A stretch of DNA of 10,504 nt from an uncultured Aliarcobacter sp. (GTDB lineage: Bacteria > Campylobacterota > Campylobacteria > Campylobacterales > Arcobacteraceae), in assembly GCA_947629065.1 (NCBI GenBank), contig CANRCH010000053.1, positions 1-10,504 of the forward strand, in the 5' to 3' direction. The notes under the pieces are model-generated. The model was not told where the DNA came from, did no database searches, and saw only the letters and a program-made list of their open reading frames with translations. Shown one piece after another: positions 1 to 6,302 of the stretch. The translations under genes were made by a program, and so were the position numbers. Within the stretch, counting starts at the first letter, position 1, and the number at the start of each line of letters is the position of its first letter.

Positions 1-195
1 GGGTCTGTGACCCATAGCACACATTTTTGAGTTTATTAGAATTTGTCCTAAAGCATTTTTAGCTGAATCACTTTTCTCATTTTCATACGCCTCAACCATT
101 CCTTTTACGAAATCTTCAGGGTGATAAAATGAGATGTATTGACAGGCACTTGCAACTGAATCTATAATATCTTGTTCTGTTATTTTTTTACTCAT
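1..195 (-). CDS. Class I fumarate hydratase (fumarase/mesaconase family), N-terminal fragment
   Basis: The gene is cut by the left edge of the window; 65 codons are visible, starting at the ATG at 195-193. The visible peptide begins MSKKITEQDIIDSVASACQY and continues with ISFYHP, a region ending in ILINSKMCAMGHRP. This is the conserved N-terminus of oxygen-sensitive [4Fe-4S] class I fumarases, which usually read 'ITEQDIIDSVADACQYISYYHP...ILxNSRMCAEGHRPICQDTG'. The cluster-ligand cysteine of the CQDTG motif would lie just past the edge. The family hydrates fumarate to malate in the TCA cycle, and some members also interconvert mesaconate and (S)-citramalate. The start is supported by AAGGA about 9 nt upstream of the ATG. 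The neighbouring operon handles mesaconyl-CoA, so a mesaconase role is attractive but inferred; a plain TCA-cycle fumarase is equally possible from 65 residues. Confidence 0.85.
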   Translation of the reverse strand, partial: MSKKITEQDIIDSVASACQYISFYHPEDFVKGMVEAYENEKSDSAKNALGQILINSKMCAMGHRP

Positions 196-229
196 AAATT
201 TTTTCCTTTTAAGTTTTAGAAATCTGTTA

Positions 230-235
230 ATTATA
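230..235 (-). promoter_or_regulatory. Putative -10 element of the fumarase gene
   Basis: On the minus strand the hexamer TATAAT lies 34 nt upstream of the fumarase ATG. The position 17 nt further upstream (253-258) reads GGGTAT, a poor -35 match. Campylobacterota sigma70 promoters often lack a conserved -35, so a single -10 match is only moderate evidence. The terminator at 321-354 makes an independent promoter here necessary unless transcription reads through. Confidence 0.5.
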
Positions 236-249
236 TCAATGCACTTTTA

Positions 250-285
250 AAAATACCCTTTTGATAATTCTAAAAATGGTATTTT
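250..285. repeat. 8-bp inverted repeat upstream of the fumarase promoter
   Basis: The arms AAAATACC (250-257) and GGTATTTT (278-285) are perfect reverse complements separated by 20 nt. For the minus-strand promoter at 230-235, one arm overlaps the weak -35 position and the other lies about 28 bp further upstream. This is a possible activator site. It could be a chance dyad in A/T-rich DNA. Confidence 0.3.
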
Positions 286-320
286 CAAAAAAACTGTTTA
301 GTTTGGAAATAAAATATATA

Positions 321-354
321 AAAAAAGCTACCCTAAAATAAGAGTAGCTTTTTT
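321..354 (-). terminator. Intrinsic terminator of the mesaconyl-CoA/malyl-CoA operon
   Basis: The arms AAAAAAGCTAC (321-331) and GTAGCTTTTTT (344-354) are an 11-bp perfect inverted repeat around a 12-nt loop. It starts 14 nt after the stop codon of the lyase gene at 369 and gives an A-tract/hairpin/U-tract structure in either direction. It separates the four-gene operon from the fumarase gene that follows on the same strand. Confidence 0.85.
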
Positions 355-368
355 ATAATTTAAAAGAG

Positions 369-1352
369 TTAAGCGAAAAATCTTTTTTCTGCCTCTTCCA
401 TTAATTTTACACCTGAATATTTAGCTCTTTGAACTAATTCCCAGAAGTATCTATAAGTTGCTCTATCGTGTAACTCACCATCATATTGGATTGGTCCCCA
501 CTCAGCATCTTGTGCATTTATTAAAATATTTTGTGCAGCAACAAGCTCTGTAAAGTCTGGTTTCATAGCATCAACAATAGCTTGAACTTGTGTTGGGTAA
601 ATTGACCACATTCTCATAAATCCAAACTCATTTCTAGCTCTTTCAGCATCTTTGTAAGTTTGGTATGGGTTTTTAAGATCAAGTGTTACGTTGTGACAAG
701 GAATTACATTGTTTTGAATAGCAGCTTGTGCAACTCTAGCTTTTGCAGCTCCAATTAATCTGTGATCAAATTGACCTGGGCTTCTCATATTAATTGCAGG
801 AATTGCTCCTTGGTATCCGCTTACAAAGTCCATTAAACCGAAATCTAAAACTTGTAGCCAAGGTAGAGTTGCAATTTTTTCAACATCTTGTAAAGCTCCG
901 TGAGTTTCAATTAGTACGTGAATTGGAATCTCTCTTTTTATTCCAGCTTCACTTGCCACTTTTTGAATATACTCAACTTGAGTTTTTGCATCTTCATAAC
1001 AAGTTGATTTAGGAAGTGTAATATATGCTAAATTCTCTCCAGCACCCTTTACTAAAATATCAACATCTTGTCTCCAGTCTTTGTGAGAGTGGTCATGAAT
1101 TCTTGTTCCTGCCATTTTATATTGGTTTGCATCAGAATTTACAACTCTTACAATCATATTTGCGTGTTCAACTTCTTTTCCAGTTTCAGCACCATCTTCG
1201 CAGTCACAAGTAATATCAAAAACAGGTCCCAGTTTTTTTTGCATTTCAAAACCTTTTAGGATCAGCTTTTCGCTTCCTGCAAAGTGTTCACAAGTTGGGA
1301 TAATTGGTAAAGATTTACCAGATTCAAATAAAGCTTCGTTTGGATGTGTCAT
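369..1352 (-). CDS. HpcH/HpaI-fold CoA-ester lyase, L-malyl-CoA / beta-methylmalyl-CoA lyase-like
   Basis: A 327-residue protein of the CitE/HpcH/Mcl superfamily (TIM barrel, Mg-dependent, cytoplasmic). Expected active-site positions are intact: a CEDG form of the DLED motif (D50, E52, D53), the substrate arginine in TRIH (R84), LPK (K115), the metal glutamate in LIETHG (E149), the metal aspartate in FGLMDF (D175), and SIYPTQ (about 250-255) in place of the usual IHPSQ. Members cleave or form malyl-CoA (acetyl-CoA + glyoxylate) or beta-methylmalyl-CoA (propionyl-CoA + glyoxylate). The gene is the last of four, 33 nt downstream of the mesaconyl-CoA hydratase. That enzyme makes beta-methylmalyl-CoA, so this is the most likely lyase for that product. 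AAGGA lies 9 nt before the ATG. Family assignment is firm; the substrate is inferred from context. Citramalyl-CoA lyase is the main alternative. Confidence 0.8.
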   Translation of the reverse strand: MTHPNEALFESGKSLPIIPTCEHFAGSEKLILKGFEMQKKLGPVFDITCDCEDGAETGKEVEHANMIVRVVNSDANQYKMAGTRIHDHSHKDWRQDVDILVKGAGENLAYITLPKSTCYEDAKTQVEYIQKVASEAGIKREIPIHVLIETHGALQDVEKIATLPWLQVLDFGLMDFVSGYQGAIPAINMRSPGQFDHRLIGAAKARVAQAAIQNNVIPCHNVTLDLKNPYQTYKDAERARNEFGFMRMWSIYPTQVQAIVDAMKPDFTELVAAQNILINAQDAEWGPIQYDGELHDRATYRYFWELVQRAKYSGVKLMEEAEKRFFA

Positions 1353-1385
1353 TTGTTTTTTTCCTTTTTTCTTGAATTTAATTTT

Positions 1386-2456
1386 TTACTTTTTTGTAAC
1401 TTTTTTTGGAATTACAACAGTGTAATCCAAATCAAGTACAACATTTGGAAGATATTTTCCATCTTCACCTTTTGCATTTTCAATCTCACTAGGAGTTAGA
1501 TTTTTAAGTGCAACTGTTCTTAATCTTAAAAGACCAATATCTTCTCTTTTATGATCAATTTTTTCTAAAATTTCTGTGTAAGCATAAATTGTATCTCCAG
1601 CAAATGTTGGATTACAGTGGCTTCCACTATTTATTGCATATACCCATTGTGCATTTTGTAGCCCATTAAAAGATATTGCTCTTGCCATTGATATAACAAT
1701 TCCACCATACATAAGTCTTTGACCCATTGGCGTACTTTTCATCATATGGTCGTTGAAGTGTACTTTTGCGTTGTTTTGATACAGTTTTGTTGCAAGTGTA
1801 TGATCACTATTATCAACAGTAATTCCCTCAGGGTGATTTAATCTTTCTCCTACTTCATAATCTTCAAAGAAAAACTCTCCACCACTTGCGTTTGTATCAA
1901 TTTTTCCAATTTTTGGAATAGAAATCTCATCACTTATTGGTGTTGTTTTAGCAAAAGTTGGAACTTCATTTATTTCAGATTTACTGTTGTGGTCTTTTTT
2001 ATGAACCATTACCCATCTTTTGAAGTTTAAAACCTCTTTATTATCTTGATTTACACCAATTGAGTGAACATAAACAACTCCACTTTTTCCATTTGAATTC
2101 TCTTTTAATCCAATTACTGTTGAAGTCATACTTACAGTATCACCAGTAAATACAGGATTAGGAAAAGATATTTCAGCATATCCAAGGTTTGCAATAGCAT
2201 TTAAAGATATATCTTGAACAGATTTTCCAAATGTTAAGTGAAACATTAATACATCATCAATTGGTCTTTTTTCATATCCAATCTCATTTGCAACAATATC
2301 ACTTGAATGAAGTGAAAATCTGCTTCCAGTGAAAGCGATGTATAAAGATACATCACCTTCACTAATCGTTCTTGGAAGTGGGTGAACTATTTTTTGACCA
2401 ATTTTGAAATCTTCAAAATAGTTACCAAAATTAATTTTATTAGCAATTTTTGACAA
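1386..2456 (-). CDS. mch: Mesaconyl-CoA hydratase (MaoC-like double hotdog)
   Basis: A protein of about 356 residues with two hotdog halves, the size usual for beta-methylmalyl-CoA dehydratase/mesaconyl-CoA hydratase. Family signatures include GNYFEDF near the N-terminus, PRTISEGD, GSRFSLHSSD (hydratase-2-like active-site stretch), SLNAIANLGYAE, and IGLKENSNGKSGVVYV, which is very characteristic of Mch. The second half carries a KVHFND segment and MYGGIVISMARA. The enzyme hydrates mesaconyl-C1-CoA to beta-methylmalyl-CoA or runs in reverse. An upstream TTG at 2477 in the same frame would add seven residues (MVNKESN), but it lies inside the preceding gene and overlaps the ribosome binding site. 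The TTG at 2456-2454 has a perfect AAGGAG at 6-nt spacing and gives MSKIANKINFGNYF, so I choose it. It sits between the ligase fusion and the Mcl-like lyase, matching pathway order. Confidence 0.85.
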   Translation of the reverse strand: MSKIANKINFGNYFEDFKIGQKIVHPLPRTISEGDVSLYIAFTGSRFSLHSSDIVANEIGYEKRPIDDVLMFHLTFGKSVQDISLNAIANLGYAEISFPNPVFTGDTVSMTSTVIGLKENSNGKSGVVYVHSIGVNQDNKEVLNFKRWVMVHKKDHNSKSEINEVPTFAKTTPISDEISIPKIGKIDTNASGGEFFFEDYEVGERLNHPEGITVDNSDHTLATKLYQNNAKVHFNDHMMKSTPMGQRLMYGGIVISMARAISFNGLQNAQWVYAINSGSHCNPTFAGDTIYAYTEILEKIDHKREDIGLLRLRTVALKNLTPSEIENAKGEDGKYLPNVVLDLDYTVVIPKKVTKK

Positions 2457-2462
2457 ATTACT

Positions 2463-2468
2463 CTCCTT
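2463..2468 (-). promoter_or_regulatory. Shine-Dalgarno that decides the TTG start of mch
   Basis: The minus strand reads AAGGAG, then six bases, then TTG at 2456. The motif overlaps the stop codon of the upstream fusion gene, so the two genes are probably translationally coupled. It rules against the longer ORF start at 2477, which would lie upstream of this site. Confidence 0.75.
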
Positions 2469-4989
2469 ATTTACCAAATAGGTTTTGACCTAAAGCTTTA
2501 TATGTCTCATAAAGTTTAACCATTTTCTTAGCCCATTTAATTCTAGAGTCATCAACAAGAAGGTTGTTGAACATAATTACTTCTCTACCCTCTTTATTCG
2601 CACTTGTATATTTTTCTATCATCTCTTCATACTCTGCAACTTCACTTTGTTTTGGAGTGAAAATATCATTGATATATTCAATTTGAATTGGATGAATAAG
2701 AGATTTACCATCAAATCCAAGGTTAAATGCATCTTTTGTAGAGTCTTCACAAGCAAACTCATCATGAACATCAAAGTGTGGTCCATCAATTACTACTTTA
2801 TTGTAAGCTTTTGCAGCAAGTGCAATTTGTGCTAAATATGTAACAATAGCTTTTGAACCTCTTTTTATATCAATTTGAAGTCTATTTGCAAGTTTATTTG
2901 ATCCTACAAAAATAACTTCAACTTTTGGACTTGCTGCACAAATCTCTTTAATATTTAAAACAGAAAGAGGAGTTTCAATCATAATCATTAAAGTTAATTT
3001 TGGATTTACCTCTTCAATTAATTTTACAGCTTCAAGAACATCCTCTTTTGTGTCAATTTTAGAGAATAAAATAGCATCAAGCTCAATCTCTTTTGCTAAA
3101 GCTAAATCTTTTTTAAGATCTTCACTTCCAAGATTATTTACTCTAATTACTCTTTCACTATCTCCAAATTTTGGTCCTAGTTCTTTATAAACAGCCTTTA
3201 TCGTCTCTCTACCTGCTTCTCTTTGCTCTGCTAAAATAGCTTCAAGGTCAAATACAACTGCATCAGCTAAAACAGATTTTGCTTTTTCAACATTGTGTCT
3301 ATTATAAGATGGAACTAAAAGCATTGATCTTCTTGCTTTATATTCAACAACCTCTTCACCTTTTAATGCTGCGAAATACTCTTCATGTAAATCTTTTACA
3401 AGTTGTTTTCTAAGAACTTTTCCATTTTTTGTTCTTGGATAATCACTCATAGAGAAGATTTGTTTAGGTGCTTTATATTTTGCTAAATTATCTTGCGAGA
3501 ATTTTAAAATTTCAGCCTCTTTTTCTTTGCTTAATGGTGAATGACCAATAACTGCAATTGCAACTAAAGTTTTATCTTTTTCAATATCAAGTCCAAAAGC
3601 AACACAATCAGCAACATCACTATGAGTTTTTACAACTCTTTCAATCTCATGTGGACTTACTCTAAATCCAAAAGTGTTGATAATATCATCTTTTCTTCCA
3701 ATAAACCAGATATATCCATCTTCATCTTTTCTTGCATAGTCTCCTGTAAAGAAGTATCCATCATGTCTAGCTTTTGTTGTCTCTTCTTCAAGTTGCCAAT
3801 ACTCTAAAAACAGTCCTGGGTCATCTTCACTAATACAAATCATTCCCTCTTCATTTGTTCCAACTTCTTCAAGAGTTTCTGGATCTAAAAGTTTTACAAT
3901 ATGTCCTGGTTGTGGGAATCCTGCACTTCCTGGACGAATAGGATTATTTTTTGAGTGTGAAATATAGTATGAACACTCACTCATTCCAATTGCTTCATAA
4001 ATATCTTGTTTAAATCTATCTCTCCAAAGTCCAAGCATCTCATCACTTAAATGCTCTCCAGCACTCATACAATATCTTAAACTTGGGCAATCTTCGATTG
4101 TAAAGTCTGTTTTTTGGATAATTTGTCTATAAATTGTAGGAACTCCAATAAAAATTGTACATTCGTGTTTTTTAATTAAATCAATCCAAGTTGAAGCATC
4201 ATTTGAACCTTCATAAGCAATAACTGTATGACCGTTGTATAATGGATCCATAAGTGCTGATCCTAAAACATAAGTCCAGTTGAATTTTCCAGAGTGCATA
4301 ATTCTATCATTCTCTTTAAAATCAAACCAAAAATCTGTTGCTGGTTTTCTTCCAACTAAAGATCTATGAGAGTGTAAAACCCCTTTTGGATAACCAGTTG
4401 TTCCAGATGTATATACTAAATATGCTGGTTCACCTGATTTTGATTTATAATGATTTGGTGTTTTATCACACTCATTAAAAATTTGATCTAGTGCAAAAAC
4501 TTGCATTCCTTCAGGAACTTTTAGGTTATCAGTGTTTGCAATTCCAGCAACTACGATAGTTTTTAAGTTATCTAAATGTTCTAAATATGGAATTAAGTTT
4601 TCAAACATAGAAGCAGACATAACCATAGCTTTTGCTTGAGAGTCTTCTGCAAGATATTTAACTTCACTACCACTTAACAAAGTTGAAGTAGGAACAGCAA
4701 TCATTCCACCTTTCATAACTCCAAAAAATGAAATAGGGTATGCTAAAGAGTTTTTAAGACAAACTAAAACTCTATCTCTTGGCTTTAAACCAATTTTATT
4801 TGTAAAGAAGTTACAAACTTGATCAGATTTAGTAGCTAAATCTTTATATGTTACTGTATCAGTACCTAGTTTGTCATCTTCAATAATCATAGCAACATTA
4901 TCTTCTTTGCTTGTTCCAACCCATGCTGTTGTACAAGCGACACCAATGTTTAAAAATTCAGGTACTTCTAATTTAACTGTTTGACTCAT
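2467..4989 (-). CDS. Fusion: AMP-forming acyl-CoA ligase + CitE/HpcH lyase-like domain
   Basis: An 840-residue two-part protein. Residues 1 to about 545 are an ANL-family acyl-CoA ligase resembling the benzoate-CoA ligase group: P-loop YTSGTTGYPKG (193-203), YEAIGMSE (331-338), TGD (415-417), GRKDDIINTFGFRVSPHEIE (431-450), and the catalytic lysine in RTKNGK (K524). All core motifs are intact, so ATP-dependent CoA ester formation is expected. Residues about 551-840 are a CoA-ester lyase fold starting with RRSMLLVPSYNR and including FDLEA (580-584), RVIRVNN, MIMIETPLS (E672), IDGPHFDVHD, and GFDGKSLIHPIQIEYIN. Two acidic positions are changed: DLED reads DLEA (A584), and the usual GTND-L metal aspartate reads GSNKL (K699). 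The lyase half may therefore be altered or inactive. Start: AAGGAG precedes the ATG, 18 nt after the upstream gene. In context, mesaconate, citramalate or a similar C5 acid is the likely ligase substrate. An aromatic acid substrate, as the family name might suggest, finds no support in the neighbours. Confidence 0.8.
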   Translation of the reverse strand: MSQTVKLEVPEFLNIGVACTTAWVGTSKEDNVAMIIEDDKLGTDTVTYKDLATKSDQVCNFFTNKIGLKPRDRVLVCLKNSLAYPISFFGVMKGGMIAVPTSTLLSGSEVKYLAEDSQAKAMVMSASMFENLIPYLEHLDNLKTIVVAGIANTDNLKVPEGMQVFALDQIFNECDKTPNHYKSKSGEPAYLVYTSGTTGYPKGVLHSHRSLVGRKPATDFWFDFKENDRIMHSGKFNWTYVLGSALMDPLYNGHTVIAYEGSNDASTWIDLIKKHECTIFIGVPTIYRQIIQKTDFTIEDCPSLRYCMSAGEHLSDEMLGLWRDRFKQDIYEAIGMSECSYYISHSKNNPIRPGSAGFPQPGHIVKLLDPETLEEVGTNEEGMICISEDDPGLFLEYWQLEEETTKARHDGYFFTGDYARKDEDGYIWFIGRKDDIINTFGFRVSPHEIERVVKTHSDVADCVAFGLDIEKDKTLVAIAVIGHSPLSKEKEAEILKFSQDNLAKYKAPKQIFSMSDYPRTKNGKVLRKQLVKDLHEEYFAALKGEEVVEYKARRSMLLVPSYNRHNVEKAKSVLADAVVFDLEAILAEQREAGRETIKAVYKELGPKFGDSERVIRVNNLGSEDLKKDLALAKEIELDAILFSKIDTKEDVLEAVKLIEEVNPKLTLMIMIETPLSVLNIKEICAASPKVEVIFVGSNKLANRLQIDIKRGSKAIVTYLAQIALAAKAYNKVVIDGPHFDVHDEFACEDSTKDAFNLGFDGKSLIHPIQIEYINDIFTPKQSEVAEYEEMIEKYTSANKEGREVIMFNNLLVDDSRIKWAKKMVKLYETYKALGQNLFGK

Positions 4990-5007
4990 TTTAATCTCCT
5001 TAAAATA

Positions 5008-6141
5008 TTACAGCTGACCGTATGGCCAGTTCTCTTTAAATGTGTGTAATGGCATTTTATTTAATACACTAAGTGCAAATAACTCATCCTCTTTAGATAA
5101 GCTTCTTAAAGCATAAGCTCTTAAAATATTTTGTAAAGATTTACCAAACATTGGTGGATCTAACATTTCACCTTCATATCTAATAGCACCACTTAAAAGT
5201 GCATCAGCTTCAATAGCAGCTTTTAAAATAGATACATCTTTTGTAATCTCATTTGGACTTGGAGTAAATGCAACTTTACATATATTAATATGATTTGGTG
5301 TAATTACTTGTTTACCAGTAAGTCCCATTGAACTCTCTCTTAAAGCGTGTGCATAAACATATTTACTAGCTTCATCACCATGTAAATCTAGCCATCTTCT
5401 AATATCTTTTTTCTCAACACAGTTACTAGGAAGTGAGTGTGGTGTTAAAAGAACTTCAACTCCACCAATAACTCCTTTTCCTTTGATTCTAGCCTCAAGT
5501 GTAAGCATATCAAAATAAGTTTCAAGCTCATCAATCCACCCTTTAGGAGTAATTTTATAAGCCATAGCTTTAGAAAAGTCATGAATTCCAAATACTATAT
5601 GTTTAACAGTAGAAAACTCCATTAATCTATCAGCAATTTGCAGTGATTTTGGGTGTTCAACAATTGGTTGAATTGTTAATTTACTTCCAATAGAAATTAA
5701 CCAAGAACTTAAATCTCTAATTTCAGCACTTCCGTAAACTTCTCCAGCTTTAGCTAAAACAATTACATCAATATATTGATGAATTTGTTTTAACATTTTT
5801 AAATCCTCTTCATACTCTTCAGTTCTAAAAGGGTTTATTCTAATAGCTATTTGGAAATCTCTTTCAGGGAATTTTGGTAACTCCTGAATTAGAAGCTCTC
5901 TACTCATAGCTTTTTGTCTACAACCATCTTCTAAGTCAAATAGTACAGTGTGTGCTCTTGTATTATAAGCATGTTTTTGAAGTCTAAGCTTTGCTTGTTC
6001 CATACTCTCATAAGAACCATCAAGTGGATTAAATTTTATTGGTGGGTAATATATTTGAATACCTGGCCAATGTCCCCCAAGTACAGGGGTTAAATCGTCA
6101 TTTGCTGTTAATTTAGATAAATCTATCGCAGAAGTCATCAT
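5008..6141 (-). CDS. HpcH/HpaI-fold CoA-ester lyase (CitE-like), first gene of the operon
   Basis: A 377-residue member of the CitE/Mcl superfamily, somewhat longer than the usual 290-330 residues, with an extended N-terminus and C-terminus. Visible sites: LFDLEDG (D69, E71, D72), the substrate arginine in IRIN (R101), LAKAGE (K131), IVEHP (E162) and FGIHDF (D188). The metal-binding set therefore looks complete. The usual GKWAIHPSQ near the C-terminus reads GKQVITPNH, losing the histidine. The protein is only distantly similar to the other two lyase domains in the operon, so it is not a recent duplicate. Candidate activities are citramalyl-CoA lyase (acetyl-CoA + pyruvate), malyl-CoA lyase or a CoA thioesterase; I cannot choose. 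True citrate lyase beta is unlikely because no citD, citF or citG is present. The first of two adjacent ATGs is preferred because AAAGG sits 8 nt before it. Confidence 0.75.
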   Translation of the reverse strand: MMTSAIDLSKLTANDDLTPVLGGHWPGIQIYYPPIKFNPLDGSYESMEQAKLRLQKHAYNTRAHTVLFDLEDGCRQKAMSRELLIQELPKFPERDFQIAIRINPFRTEEYEEDLKMLKQIHQYIDVIVLAKAGEVYGSAEIRDLSSWLISIGSKLTIQPIVEHPKSLQIADRLMEFSTVKHIVFGIHDFSKAMAYKITPKGWIDELETYFDMLTLEARIKGKGVIGGVEVLLTPHSLPSNCVEKKDIRRWLDLHGDEASKYVYAHALRESSMGLTGKQVITPNHINICKVAFTPSPNEITKDVSILKAAIEADALLSGAIRYEGEMLDPPMFGKSLQNILRAYALRSLSKEDELFALSVLNKMPLHTFKENWPYGQL

Positions 6142-6171
6142 ATTTTCAACCTTTCATTAATTTAACTTTAT

Positions 6172-6200
6172 GTTTTTGTAAATTTCTCTCCCACAAAAAC
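6172..6200. promoter_or_regulatory. Dyad between the putative promoter and the first operon gene (possible operator or leader hairpin)
   Basis: The arms GTTTTTGT (6172-6179) and ACAAAAAC (6193-6200) are perfect 8-bp reverse complements with a 13-nt spacer. The arm centres are 21 bp apart, two helical turns. With a start site near 6204, the dyad would cover about +4 to +32 of the minus-strand operon, a position suited to a repressor or to an early RNA hairpin. Chance cannot be excluded in A/T-rich DNA. Confidence 0.4.
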
Positions 6201-6210
6201 TAACAATCAA

Positions 6211-6216
6211 TTTATA
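6211..6216 (-). promoter_or_regulatory. Tentative -10 element of the four-gene operon
   Basis: On the minus strand the sequence reads GTGTATAAATTG, with a TATAAA -10-like hexamer 70 nt upstream of the ATG at 6141. No good -35 is present, and other A/T-rich hexamers nearby (for example around 6270-6276) compete. Read-through from bioD is also possible because the hairpin after bioD is weak. Confidence 0.3.
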
Positions 6217-6285
6217 CACAAATTTAAATGAATAAATTTTATATCTTTTAATATAGTAAAATATTTTAAGTTTAGTATAAGATTG

Positions 6286-6302
6286 AAGAGTAAAACACTC
6301 TT
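6286..6302 (-). terminator. Weak hairpin overlapping the bioD stop codon
   Basis: AAGAGT (6286-6291) and ACTCTT (6297-6302) form a 6-bp stem with a 5-nt loop; the bioD stop codon (6303-6301) overlaps it. Downstream on the minus strand there is no run of U, so termination would be poor, and some transcription from bioD into the lyase operon is plausible. Confidence 0.3.

Noticed and set aside
794..1259. Three overlapping plus-strand frames across the Mcl-like lyase gene
   Set aside because: They are antisense shadows; Leu/Phe-rich composition follows from reading A/T-rich coding DNA backwards.
2467..4989. Benzoate-CoA ligase for aromatic degradation
   Set aside because: The ligase half resembles that group, but no ring-reducing or ring-cleaving genes occur; all neighbours handle dicarboxyl-CoA esters.
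5008..6141. Citrate lyase beta subunit (CitE) of a true citrate lyase complex
   Set aside because: No acyl carrier (citD), citF, citC, citX or citG gene is nearby, and the partners point to C5 CoA esters.
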